Program-made: the position numbers and the translations under genes | Origin: Gammaproteobacteria bacterium | GTDB lineage: Bacteria; Pseudomonadota; Gammaproteobacteria; Burkholderiales; Nitrosomonadaceae | Reading direction: 5' to 3' | DNA length: 64,000 bases | NCBI GenBank assembly: GCA_015709615.1 | Contig: CP054179.1 | Location: 2,170,001-2,234,000, forward strand | The notes under the pieces: model-generated | Databases searched by the model: none | Told to the model about the DNA's origin: nothing | Seen by the model: only the letters and a program-made list of their open reading frames with translations | Shown: positions 25,620-34,028 of the stretch, one piece after another | Position numbering within the stretch: the first letter of the stretch is position 1 | Layout: each line of letters starts with the position of its first letter

Positions 25620-25634
25620 TGATATTGTATATCA
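25620..25634. promoter_or_regulatory. Candidate BigR operator between the divergent sulfur genes
   Basis: TGATATTGTATATCA, with half-sites TGATAT and ATATCA around TGT, lies in the AT-rich 135-base gap between the dioxygenase gene and the first permease gene. BigR/SqrR repressors bind AT-rich imperfect palindromes overlapping promoters of such operons, so this is the obvious candidate site for the ArsR-family gene at 26661. Confidence 0.5.
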
Positions 25635-25689
25635 TACTTTGTTAAAGTTGCAGGCGAAATGTAAGGATTGTTGAAGGGGGGGCAATGAT

Positions 25690-26121
25690 ATGTTGATTAA
25701 TTACGAATCAATACCTTGGCATGCGGCTGCCGGGGGGGCAATGATAGGCGTAGCGGTCGCCTTGCTATTGCTATTTAACGGCCGTGTCGCCGGCATATCC
25801 GGTATCGTTGGAGGATTGTACCGGATGCAGAAAGGCGATATCGGCTGGCGTGTTGCGTTTATTTCCGGATTGGTGTTATCGGTTGTCATTTGGAAATCCT
25901 TTTTTGTTTTATCGCCGATACAAATCGAAACCAGTCATGCGATGTTAGTGCTGGCAGGTTTTTTGGTGGGATATGGCACGCGCCTGGGTTCGGGATGCAC
26001 CAGCGGCCATGGCGTTTGCGGTTTATCACGGCGTTCGCCGCGTTCGATTGCGGCTACGGCGGTATTCATGCTGACCGGTTTTGCGACAGTGTATCTGATA
26101 CGGCATGTAATGCTTGTTTAA
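25690..26121 (+). CDS. YeeE/YedE (DUF395) sulfur-compound permease, first half
   Basis: The 143-residue membrane protein has four hydrophobic helices and the family signature RLGSGCTSGHGVCGLSRRS near residues 99-116. Its cysteines handle thiosulfate or another sulfur species in YeeE. In BigR operons two such half-length genes occur in tandem and probably pair to make one transporter; the second half follows 30 bases downstream. Confidence 0.9.
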   Translation: MLINYESIPWHAAAGGAMIGVAVALLLLFNGRVAGISGIVGGLYRMQKGDIGWRVAFISGLVLSVVIWKSFFVLSPIQIETSHAMLVLAGFLVGYGTRLGSGCTSGHGVCGLSRRSPRSIAATAVFMLTGFATVYLIRHVMLV

Positions 26122-26151
26122 TCAGTGCAATTGGATGGATGGGGAGCAAAA

Positions 26152-26565
26152 ATGACGAGCTTAATATCTTTACTTGCGGGAGCAGTATTTGGTTTGGGGA
26201 TCATCTGGTCGGGTATGGTTAATCCGGCAATAGTCCTGGCGTTCCTTGATATCGCTGGTGATTGGGATACCGCACTGCTGTGGGTAATGGGTGGTGCGGT
26301 GAGTGTCGGTTCAATCGCTTTTGCACTGGCAAAAAAGCGTAAACAATCCTATCTGGGGGCGCCTATGCAGATACCCGCCGCTACCAAAATTGATAGCCGT
26401 TTGTTATTGGGAAGCCTTATGTTTGGAATCGGTTGGGGGATTGCAGGCATCTGCCCCGGACCGGCCTTGGTGTTGATTGGGACAGGCAACAGCGATGCAG
26501 TGGTATTTCTTGCCGCCATGTTGGCGGGCATGGGGATCTACCAAGTCATGCAGGGTCGTAGTTGA
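26152..26565 (+). CDS. YeeE/YedE (DUF395) sulfur-compound permease, second half
   Basis: 137 residues from the ATG at 26152, chosen because GGGGAG lies six bases upstream; a GTG at 26125 is less likely. The family signature GIAGICPGPALVLIGTG is near residue 98, with four hydrophobic helices. The ICPGP motif is the counterpart of the GCTSGHG motif in the first half, so the two proteins are expected to form one pore. Next in the operon is the ArsR-family repressor. Confidence 0.9.
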   Translation: MTSLISLLAGAVFGLGIIWSGMVNPAIVLAFLDIAGDWDTALLWVMGGAVSVGSIAFALAKKRKQSYLGAPMQIPAATKIDSRLLLGSLMFGIGWGIAGICPGPALVLIGTGNSDAVVFLAAMLAGMGIYQVMQGRS

Positions 26566-26660
26566 TTGACTGGAAATAAATTAGAATTTTAATATCCTAT
26601 TAATTTTTGTTTTATACCATGAATTTATTAAAAGATATTAATGTTAAGCAAGAAGAAAAT

Positions 26661-26984
26661 ATGAAAACAGAATTAGTTCTGCCCGGTATTGAAGCGTTGC
26701 ATGCATCTGCGTCGGAAGCGTGTGCTTTGCTAAAAATATTGGCTAATGAAGATCGATTGCTCATTTTGTGCGAGCTTAGCAAAGGAACGCGGAATGTGGG
26801 GGAGTTGGAGGAGCTGCTGGGCATTCATCAACCCACTTTATCGCAGCAACTGACCGTACTGCGCGAAGAGAATCTGGTGGCGACAGAGCGCAAGGGAAAA
26901 TATATCTATTACAGTATGGCAAGTCTCGAGGCCGCTAAAGTTATGGAGACTTTGTTCAGTTTGTACTGCAAAGATCATTCGTGA
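26661..26984 (+). CDS. bigR: ArsR-family persulfide-sensing repressor (BigR/SqrR type)
   Basis: About 107 residues from the ATG at 26661; an earlier ATG at 26619 would add 14 residues. The winged helix has NVGELEELLGIHQPTLSQQLTVLREENLV, closely matching the BigR pattern. Both redox cysteines are present: one in LLILCELSKG and one near the C-terminus in LFSLYCKDHS, the positions that form a di- or tetrasulfide bridge in BigR and SqrR. Oxidation by persulfides releases DNA and derepresses the sulfur-oxidation genes around it. The palindrome at 25620-25634 is the likely target. Confidence 0.88.
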   Translation: MKTELVLPGIEALHASASEACALLKILANEDRLLILCELSKGTRNVGELEELLGIHQPTLSQQLTVLREENLVATERKGKYIYYSMASLEAAKVMETLFSLYCKDHS

Positions 26985-27033
26985 TCATTCAGCCGGGTGA
27001 AGCTTCTGGCGTTTTGCTGCGTGAGTTGAGCAA

Positions 27034-27864
27034 GTGGAAGCTTTGCTGATCAGCATTTTACTGGGTGCGATTATCGGCGTTATTTTGGCATTGACCGGTG
27101 CCGGTGGAACGATTATCGCAGTGCCTTTGCTAGTGACTGGATTAAATCTGGCCATTGCCGAAGCCGCTCCCATCGCATTATTCGCAGTTTGTTTATCGTC
27201 GGGGTTCGCCGCGTTGGTTGCGCATAGGCGCAAGCAAGTGCGTTACCGGGCAGCCGGATTCATTGCGCTTACCGGCATTCTGACCGCGCCTGCCGGTATC
27301 TGGCTGGCGCAACATTTGCCCAATGCACCGTTGACGGTATTATTCGCCTTGATTTTGCTCTCTGTGGCAGCCGGCATGCTGCGGCAGAATATGCATAAAG
27401 AGAACGCCGCGACGGTTTGCACCGACGGGCAATCCGATTCCGCTGCAACTCCTTGTCAGCTGGGCTATGACCAAGGCCGCTTGATATGGAACTGGCGGTG
27501 TGCCCGGGCACTGGCATGGGCGGGAATTGTAACCGGGTTTTTGTCGGGACTGCTGGGAGTCGGTGGCGGTTTTGTTGTCGTGCCGGCTTTAAAAAAGGCA
27601 ACCAACTTGCCCATACAATCGATTCTGGCGACATCATTGGCAGTGATCACGCTTATATCCGCTGTGAGTGTGGTTTCGGCCGCTCTGCTGGGCGGCATGA
27701 ATTGGGCGATTGCGCTGCCTTTTGCCGCCGGTGCGCTAGCAGGTGCTCTGGCCGGGCGTCTGCTCGCCCATTATCTTGCCGGACCGAAACTACAGCAAGG
27801 ATTTGCTGTAGTTTCTATGGGTGTATCCATATGGATGATTGTCAGATTATTCTGGGTGGCTTGA
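27034..27864 (+). CDS. TauE/SafE family sulfite exporter
   Basis: The 276-residue protein starts at GTG 27034. It has two repeats of hydrophobic helices, each with the family glycine-rich loop: LTGAGGTIIAVPLL near residue 20 and GLLGVGGGFVVVPALKK near 180. A hydrophilic loop separates them. TauE/SafE proteins export sulfite or organosulfonates. It follows the repressor by 49 bases and would remove sulfite made by the persulfide dioxygenase, as in the BigR operon. Confidence 0.9.
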   Translation: MEALLISILLGAIIGVILALTGAGGTIIAVPLLVTGLNLAIAEAAPIALFAVCLSSGFAALVAHRRKQVRYRAAGFIALTGILTAPAGIWLAQHLPNAPLTVLFALILLSVAAGMLRQNMHKENAATVCTDGQSDSAATPCQLGYDQGRLIWNWRCARALAWAGIVTGFLSGLLGVGGGFVVVPALKKATNLPIQSILATSLAVITLISAVSVVSAALLGGMNWAIALPFAAGALAGALAGRLLAHYLAGPKLQQGFAVVSMGVSIWMIVRLFWVA

Positions 27865-27880
27865 CGGATAAAGATCAAGC

Positions 27881-28393
27881 TCAATTCAGCATAATTTCAC
27901 GCAATTTTTCTTCCAGCGGTGGACGCAAGCCCGTTTTACGAGCTTCTTCGATTGCGACTTCGGGGTCGATACCTTTGCTGATGCGGTAACTGGCCCACAT
28001 GGCGCTTGCCCGGTTACCCGATCCGCAATGAATCAGTACTGGGGGTTGTGCCGACTCAATCACTTTGGTGAATTGGGCGACTTGTTCTTTCGTGATGCCG
28101 GCGACAGTGGTTGGAATGTTGATGTAGACCATACCGGCTAAGTCGACCAAAGCCTTCTCTTCCGTGGTTCCTTCATTTTTGGTGCGTAAATCAATCACGG
28201 TTTTGAAACCGGTGGCTGCCAATGCCGGTACACCGCCGTCGCTGATCAGTCCGGATATGGCGATTTGTTCCGTGGCGCGGCTGTAATTCTGCACCGCAAC
28301 CACCTGATGCCCGAATGGCACCCGCCCGGAAGCTTGCGCCACGCCGGTAAAAAATACGCTCGTCAGTGCCATCAGAATGATAGAGTATTTCAT
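27881..28393 (-). CDS. Exported DUF442 phosphatase-like (rhodanese/DSP-fold) protein
   Basis: The 170-residue protein has a signal peptide ending AQA near residue 20. The mature domain has ISGLISDGGVPALAATGFKTVIDLR in part and the P-loop HCGSGNRASAMW near residue 130, the C-x5-R active site of dual-specificity phosphatases. This is the DUF442 domain that in Xylella Blh is fused in front of the persulfide dioxygenase and may act as a sulfurtransferase. Here it stands alone, is exported, and converges with the TauE gene. A 6-bp hairpin lies between the two stop codons. Confidence 0.82.
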   Translation of the reverse strand: MKYSIILMALTSVFFTGVAQASGRVPFGHQVVAVQNYSRATEQIAISGLISDGGVPALAATGFKTVIDLRTKNEGTTEEKALVDLAGMVYINIPTTVAGITKEQVAQFTKVIESAQPPVLIHCGSGNRASAMWASYRISKGIDPEVAIEEARKTGLRPPLEEKLREIMLN

Positions 28394-28535
28394 AGAAAGC
28401 CCCGTATGCTGTGTTAAATGAAAATTGTTTTTTCATTGTAGCCGGACTAGGTAATGAAGTACACAGTATTTCCGCCGATCCCGGTCTATCGAAGAGCGTA
28501 AGGCGATCGGATAATTTTTATCAAAGGTGACGCTT

Positions 28536-31253
28536 ATGTCGCATGAGCAAGATTTAGCAGCTAACCCGGCACCGCCATGGCATAGCTTGTCCGCGCAGCA
28601 GGTGAGAAATGTGTTGGTTAGCGGAGATGCCGGATTATCCACCACTGAGGCGGAGGAGCGTCTGGCACGCTGCGGCGCAAATCGCTTAAAACCACCGCAA
28701 TCGAAGAGTGCCGTGATGCGGTTTTTATTGCAATTTCATAATATGCTGATTTATATCCTGCTGGTTTCGTCCATACTGACAGCATTTCTTGGACATTGGG
28801 TCGATAGTGGCGTGATACTGGGCGTGGTGGTGATCAACGCCGTCATCGGTTTCGTGCAAGAGGGCAAGGCGGAAAAAGCGCTCAACGCGATCCGCCGCAT
28901 GCTATCGCTCAACGCAATGGTGTTGCGCGATGGGCAGCGCATACAACTTGCCGCGGAGCAATTGGTGCCGGGCGATATCGTTATGCTGCAATCCGGCGAC
29001 AAAGTGCCTGCCGATTTGCGCTTACTCAACTGCAAGAACTTGCGTATCGAGGAAGCGGCATTGACCGGAGAATCGGAAGCCGTTGAAAAATCCCTTGATG
29101 CGGTTGAGGTCGCGACGGCCATCGGCGACCGGCGTTGCATGGCTTATTCCGGCACGCTGGTGGTGTATGGCCAAGGCTCGGGCGTGGTGGTCGCCACCGG
29201 TCAGCAGACCGAGATTGGCCGCATCAGTCAGATGATCGCGCAAGTCGACAAATTGGCTTCGCCGTTGCTGCGGCAAATGGCGGTTTTTGGCCGCTGGCTG
29301 ACGCTGGTGGTGTTATCGCTGGCAACCGGTATTTTTTTCTATGGCTGGTTGTGGCAAGACTATCCGCTCAACGAAATTTTCCTGGCCGCGGTCAGTATGG
29401 CGATTGCGGCCATACCGGAAGAATTACCCGCCATCATGACGATCACATTGGCGCTGGGGGTGCAGAATATGGCGCGGCGCAATGCCATTGTGCGCAGACT
29501 TCCGGCGGTGGAAGCCCTAGGCGCCGTGACGGTCATTTGCACCGACAAAACCGGAACGCTGACACGCAACGAAATGACCGCGCAGCGCGTAATGACCGCG
29601 GACGATCGATGGCAGGTGAGTGGTGTGGGATACGCGCCGCAAGGCGGTTTCAGCCGGGATGAGGAGCGTATCCAGGTTGCCGATCACCCCGATTTGCAGG
29701 AACTTTGCCGGGCCGGATTGCTGTGCAATGATGCCATATTGCATCAGCGCGGCGATACCTGGGAAATTCACGGCGATCCTACCGAAGCCGCGCTGGTTAC
29801 AATGGCTATGAAGGCGACGCTCGATCCCGGCCGGGAGCGTGAAACGCTGCCGCGCATAGACGTCATTCCCTTCGAATCGGAACATCGCTTTATGGCAACA
29901 CTGCATCACAGTCCGGCCGGGCATAGCGTCATTTATGTCAAAGGTGCGCCGGAGAAGGTCCTGACGATGTGCAATTATCAGCGCAGCCAAGGTGAAGATC
30001 ACTTGCTTCAGCTTGATTTCTGGCATGCCGGAATACGCGAAGCGAGTGAAACCGGGCGGCGCGTGCTGGCGATTGCCAGCCGGGTGATACCGGACCGGCA
30101 GCAGACAGTGGATTTTTCCGATGTGGAAATGGGCTTAACCTTGCTTGGCATGGTGGGCATTATGGATCCGCCGCGCGACGAAGCCATTGCCGCTGTCCAG
30201 CAATGTCATGCCGCGGGCATTGGCGTCAAAATGATTACCGGCGATCATCGCATCACTGCCTGCGCAATCGGCGCAAGTCTCGGTATCGGCGATGGGCGGC
30301 GTGCGCTGTCAGGAATCGAACTGGATAATTTGGATGATGCACAACTGCGGCAGGCGGTTGCGGATGTCGATGTTTTCGCCCGAGCTGATCCAGGGCATAA
30401 GTTGCGTCTGGTAACCGCGCTGCAAGCAAGTGGTGAAATTGTCGCCATGACCGGTGATGGTGTGAATGACGCGCCGGCGTTAAAGCGTGCCGATATCGGC
30501 GTGGCGATGGGACAGAAAGGTACCGAGGTGGCCAAGGAAGCGGCTGAGATGGTATTGATGGACGACAACTTTGCGTCGATTGCGCACGCCGTGGAAGAGG
30601 GCCGTACGGTTTACGATAATATCCGCAAAACAATGGTGTATGTGCTGCCGACCAACGGCGGCGAGGCCGGTTTGCTGATTCTGGCGATCATGCTGGGAAT
30701 GGCGCTGCCGATCACGCCGTTGCAAATTTTATGGATCAATATGGTGACGACGGTGACATTGGCGATTTCGCTGTCGTTTGAGCGCCCTGAAATGAGCGTG
30801 ATGACGCGCCCGCCGCACGATCCGCATGCGCCGGTATTGTCAGGCTTGCTGGTGTGGCGTATCGCGTTTGTCACGCTGCTCATGATCGGCGGCAGTTTTA
30901 CTTTGTATTTCTGGGAATTGGCGCAAGGATCGAGTGTTGAATTTGGCCGTACCGTGGTCGTGAATGTGTTGGTGCTATGTGAAATCGCTTATTTATTCAA
31001 TTGCCGCTATCTAATTGCACCCGTGTGTACACGCCAGGGTTTGCTGGGGAATCGCTATGTGTTGCTGGCAGCCGGTTTGCTGCTGCTGCTGCAGTTACTG
31101 TTGACGTATTGGCCTGCCATGCAGGAGCTGTTTGGCACCACGGCACTGGATGCCGCAGCGTGGGGACATATTGTTGCTGTCAGCTTGCTGCTGTTTCTGT
31201 TGATCGAGTTCGAGAAATACTTGCTGCGCTGCAGGGGGGTGGAGAATTTATGA
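28536..31253 (+). CDS. P-type cation-transporting ATPase (P2 type)
   Basis: About 905 residues from the ATG at 28536; a GTG nine bases earlier is in frame. It has an N-terminal cation-ATPase domain, the actuator loop AALTGESEAVEKS, the membrane motif PEELPAI, the phosphorylation site CTDKTGTLTRNE near residue 335, KGAPEKVL in the nucleotide domain, the hinge MITGDH and TGDGVNDAPALKRADIGVAMG, and six C-terminal helices. It resembles the Ca2+/Mn2+ or Na+ P2-type pumps, with PEELPAI where SERCA has PEGLPAV. The ion is not certain. The gene is divergent from the DUF442 gene and ends in a hairpin at its stop codon. Confidence 0.9.
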   Translation: MSHEQDLAANPAPPWHSLSAQQVRNVLVSGDAGLSTTEAEERLARCGANRLKPPQSKSAVMRFLLQFHNMLIYILLVSSILTAFLGHWVDSGVILGVVVINAVIGFVQEGKAEKALNAIRRMLSLNAMVLRDGQRIQLAAEQLVPGDIVMLQSGDKVPADLRLLNCKNLRIEEAALTGESEAVEKSLDAVEVATAIGDRRCMAYSGTLVVYGQGSGVVVATGQQTEIGRISQMIAQVDKLASPLLRQMAVFGRWLTLVVLSLATGIFFYGWLWQDYPLNEIFLAAVSMAIAAIPEELPAIMTITLALGVQNMARRNAIVRRLPAVEALGAVTVICTDKTGTLTRNEMTAQRVMTADDRWQVSGVGYAPQGGFSRDEERIQVADHPDLQELCRAGLLCNDAILHQRGDTWEIHGDPTEAALVTMAMKATLDPGRERETLPRIDVIPFESEHRFMATLHHSPAGHSVIYVKGAPEKVLTMCNYQRSQGEDHLLQLDFWHAGIREASETGRRVLAIASRVIPDRQQTVDFSDVEMGLTLLGMVGIMDPPRDEAIAAVQQCHAAGIGVKMITGDHRITACAIGASLGIGDGRRALSGIELDNLDDAQLRQAVADVDVFARADPGHKLRLVTALQASGEIVAMTGDGVNDAPALKRADIGVAMGQKGTEVAKEAAEMVLMDDNFASIAHAVEEGRTVYDNIRKTMVYVLPTNGGEAGLLILAIMLGMALPITPLQILWINMVTTVTLAISLSFERPEMSVMTRPPHDPHAPVLSGLLVWRIAFVTLLMIGGSFTLYFWELAQGSSVEFGRTVVVNVLVLCEIAYLFNCRYLIAPVCTRQGLLGNRYVLLAAGLLLLLQLLLTYWPAMQELFGTTALDAAAWGHIVAVSLLLFLLIEFEKYLLRCRGVENL

Positions 31254-31289
31254 GGGGTCAATTTATCTAGTCAGGAATAAATTGACCCC
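31254..31289. terminator. Perfect 13-bp inverted repeat after the P-type ATPase
   Basis: GGGGTCAATTTAT and ATAAATTGACCCC, separated by ten bases, begin on the base after the ATPase TGA. It lies between two convergent genes and may act as a bidirectional terminator, though it lacks a long T-run on either side. It could also be a remnant of inserted DNA. Confidence 0.5.
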
Positions 31290-31318
31290 CAGTTTGCCGT
31301 TAGGTTAGCGACTGTGTT

Positions 31319-32773
31319 TTACAACGCCGCCAGGAAAGCGACGAGATCCGCTTTTTCGCTTTCGGTCAGGCCGATATTGAAGCGAGTATTGTAAAACTCG
31401 ACGACGGATTGTAAATCCGGCGCGGAGCCGTCATGGAAGTAAGGCGGACGGGAAGCGACCGCGCGCAGGATCGGTCCTTTGAAGCGACCGATGTCCTTCC
31501 ATTTACCGGTGAGCAATGCACGACCCGGGTCGGTGGTTTTGACGATTTCGCCGGTCGTTTTGTTTTTCAAAGTATACAGCGGCATATCCGGTGTGCGGCG
31601 CGATGCATCGGCAACGCCGATGTCGAGCGGCATCGGTGTTGAGTGATTGCCCGAGTTCGGTGCGTTATGGCATGTCGTGCAGGTTCCGGCCAATTCGCTG
31701 ACACCCAAATCATCGTTAATGCCTTTTACGCCCTTGATGGCGATCGGCTTGGTATTGAACAATGCTTGACCGCGGGCGATGGCCGCGCGTGCGCTTTTGG
31801 TGCCGTGCGACGGTTTATTCGCTTTGAACCGGTTCCAGCTGTCGTAGAGCGACATTACGTTGGGATTGAATGGCTCATGGGTTTGATAATCGCCAACCAA
31901 TGTATCGTTGATGCCGAAGTAATATTTCTGCTTAGTGAGCGCTTTAGGACCGCCGGACGCTTTCTCTACCGTGAGTTCACCAGCTTCATTATCTTCAATT
32001 TGCGCAGTAAATAATCCGGATTCGAATGCGACGATCGCATCACGCTCTTCATCGGTCAGATCGCGCAGTGCTTCCGCGTGACCCAAGGTGGCGTGATTGG
32101 CTTGCGTTCCCAAATCAAACGATACCGGTGAGAAACACGTGGACGTACCATAAATACAATCACTGGAACCCGGTTGCAGTGTTGTTTCGCGACCGTCCCA
32201 CATGACGGCGCTGAGAAACTTCAGATTGGTCGTCGGCATCGGGCGGCGGAATAGCGACAACTCGGTTTCGCTGGCGAAGCCGTAAGGATCATCGACTTCG
32301 ATCAATTCAAATTCGGCGCCGCTGGGAATGCCGATTCCCACGCGGATATTGGCTTTCTTAAGCAACATGCTGTAGGCGGAGCGGCGCTTGTCAACGGTCG
32401 TTACATCAGCAAGCGGGGAATTGGCACCGTCTACCAAGCGGAAAAGCGGATCCAGGCCTTTGGTTTTATCGAAGAGTTTCTTTACCACCTTCGGTGTGAT
32501 TGTCCAGCCTTGGTCGGGCGCATGGCAGGAAGCGCAACTACGGCCGTTCGTTCCGATGCTTTTGAAAAACGGGTTGTCAAGATCGATAAAGCCCGCGCTG
32601 CTGAATGTGGCATCTTTACCATGACTGTTTTCCGAACTGAACATATTCGGTAAGCGATTGCCATCATGATCGCGGCCACGACCATCATGATCGTCTTTGG
32701 CGAATACCGGCGCAGCCAGCATGATAAATAATGCGGAGATTATCGTTAATCTCGCTATGTTTCTGTTGTGCAT
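31319..32773 (-). CDS. Di-haem cytochrome c peroxidase/MauG-like protein
   Basis: 484 residues from the ATG at 32773, seven bases after GAGGAG. A signal peptide ending VFA (about residue 26) is followed by a His/Asp-rich segment and two c-type haem sites: CASCH at 81-85 and CTTCH near 365. MWDGRETTL and PPYFHDGSAPDLQSVVEFYNTRF are typical of the di-haem CCP/MauG family. The protein is periplasmic and would reduce peroxide or oxidise a partner. Unusually, a full intrinsic terminator structure lies just before its ribosome binding site. Confidence 0.88.
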   Translation of the reverse strand: MHNRNIARLTIISALFIMLAAPVFAKDDHDGRGRDHDGNRLPNMFSSENSHGKDATFSSAGFIDLDNPFFKSIGTNGRSCASCHAPDQGWTITPKVVKKLFDKTKGLDPLFRLVDGANSPLADVTTVDKRRSAYSMLLKKANIRVGIGIPSGAEFELIEVDDPYGFASETELSLFRRPMPTTNLKFLSAVMWDGRETTLQPGSSDCIYGTSTCFSPVSFDLGTQANHATLGHAEALRDLTDEERDAIVAFESGLFTAQIEDNEAGELTVEKASGGPKALTKQKYYFGINDTLVGDYQTHEPFNPNVMSLYDSWNRFKANKPSHGTKSARAAIARGQALFNTKPIAIKGVKGINDDLGVSELAGTCTTCHNAPNSGNHSTPMPLDIGVADASRRTPDMPLYTLKNKTTGEIVKTTDPGRALLTGKWKDIGRFKGPILRAVASRPPYFHDGSAPDLQSVVEFYNTRFNIGLTESEKADLVAFLAAL

Positions 32774-32796
32774 CAATTTGCTCCTCTTGGTGGATA

Positions 32797-32829
32797 AAAA
32801 AAGAGCTAAATTTTTTTAAAATTTAGCTC
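32797..32829 (-). terminator. Terminator-like hairpin in the leader of the MauG-like gene
   Basis: On the minus strand a perfect 12-bp stem (GAGCTAAATTTT, three A, AAAATTTAGCTC) is followed by seven T. It ends about twelve bases before the GAGGAG ribosome binding site and about 24 bases before the ATG, leaving no room for a promoter in between. It fits an attenuator or a protective 5' hairpin; read-through from upstream is also possible. Confidence 0.75.
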
Positions 32830-32992
32830 AACGTAATGTTCTCTAACTACTGAAAATGGTGCGCAGTCTAATTGAATTTATGAACACTGCCTATAGTCAT
32901 ATTGAACTAATGGTTATAGTCTAAATAAGCTAGGATAAGCTGGCTGTGAGAAAAGTCACACCGAAAGTATTGCTGACGGGTTCGATTGCTAA

Positions 32993-33135
32993 GGGAACGC
33001 TGATTAATTCGGCGGACGAGATGAGGCGATAGACGCACGGGACGCAGTAACTGATATTTATCAAAAAGATAGACAAAGGCGTGAGTACCGCGCAACGAAG
33101 CGATTCGTTTGTGCAGTCAATTAATCAGCGTTTTC
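32993..33135 (-). mobile_element. MITE-like element, copy 2 (inverted)
   Basis: Terminal inverted repeats GGGAACGCTGATTAATT and AATTAATCAGCGTTTTC bound a 143-bp element whose reverse complement aligns along its whole length with the copy at 531-673; for example GACTGCAC, CGAATCGCTTCGTTGCGCGG and CATCTCGT are shared. Flanking CTAA repeats (32989-32992 and 33136-33139) fit a 4-bp YTAR target duplication. It occupies most of the gap between the MauG-like and glycosyltransferase genes. Confidence 0.8.
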
Positions 33136-33234
33136 CTAATCCTGGTTTTGAAAGATAAAAGAAACCGCTGCGATTGATTGTATTCAGTGCAAATCCATCA
33201 GTTTGATGGCGATGGTTATGTTTGGGTAAATGGA

Positions 33235-33960
33235 TTATCGCCGTCCATCGTACCAAATCGGCAGTTTTTTCTTATCCAGCAGTGTCTTGCGCGGACTGAA
33301 CATGACGCTGAAGAATTGTCCGGCGATTTCCCAGCCGGTGTAGAGTTTGACTTTTCGTGGTGACGTGACCAGCGGATGACGGGTTAGGATGGTGAACTTC
33401 AAATCGCGTTTGCGTCCCCATTTTTTCAGCAGTTCGCTCAAGTCGATTTCGTCGGCGGCGAACATTTCCTGGTTAAATCCGCCGACATCGCGAAACGCGT
33501 CGCTGCGGCATACCACCAATGCGCCGGATGCCCAGCGGAATGTGACGGAAAACAGCGTCCAAAGCTGCATGGCAGCGTTCCCCCACCACGGCAGATCGGG
33601 CATATGCATGACACTGCCGCAACCGACATATTTACCCGATTCAATCATTTGCAGAATGTCGGCGACCATGCCGGGATTCAACAAGCTGTCGGCATCGACG
33701 AACAGCAGCCAGTCGCCAGTGGCGGCTGCCGCACCGGTATTGCGCGCACGGCCGATCTGGTTGACCGGCTCGAATACGACTTTTGCTCCGGCTTGTAGGG
33801 CCAATTGCGCGGTTTTGTCGGTGGAATTGTTATTCACGACAATGATTTCATGGGTAAAACCGGGTTTCCGGTTGGCGCTGACCGATTCTTGGATGGAATT
33901 CAGACAATCCAGGATCAACAGTTCTTCGTTAAAAGCGGGGATGACGATCGAAAGATGCAT
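33235..33960 (-). CDS. Family 2 glycosyltransferase
   Basis: The 241-residue protein opens with LSIVIPAFNEELLILDCL, has IIVVNNNSTDKTAQLA and the DxD motif LLFVDADSLLNPGM, and a VGGFNQEMFAADEIDLSELL acceptor-site segment (in part). This is the GT-A fold of family 2 inverting transferases. No membrane helix is obvious apart from one hydrophobic stretch near residue 135. It lies 68 bases downstream of the protoglobin gene, with a hairpin in between, and is not obviously part of a sugar cluster, so substrate is unknown. Confidence 0.85.
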   Translation of the reverse strand: MHLSIVIPAFNEELLILDCLNSIQESVSANRKPGFTHEIIVVNNNSTDKTAQLALQAGAKVVFEPVNQIGRARNTGAAAATGDWLLFVDADSLLNPGMVADILQMIESGKYVGCGSVMHMPDLPWWGNAAMQLWTLFSVTFRWASGALVVCRSDAFRDVGGFNQEMFAADEIDLSELLKKWGRKRDLKFTILTRHPLVTSPRKVKLYTGWEIAGQFFSVMFSPRKTLLDKKKLPIWYDGRR

Positions 33961-33997
33961 GAGTCGATGGTGTTACCGGAAGGGTGCAAATGAAGAA

Positions 33998-34019
33998 GGA
34001 GAGCGGAAAACCGCTCTCC
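33998..34019. terminator. Strong hairpin between protoglobin and glycosyltransferase genes
   Basis: GGAGAGCGG-AAAA-CCGCTCTCC is a perfect 9-bp GC-rich stem just past the protoglobin stop codon. The T-tract on the minus strand is poor (TTCTTCATTT), so it may be a weak terminator or an mRNA 3'-end stabiliser. Confidence 0.55.
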
Positions 34020-34028
34020 GTTGCGAAA

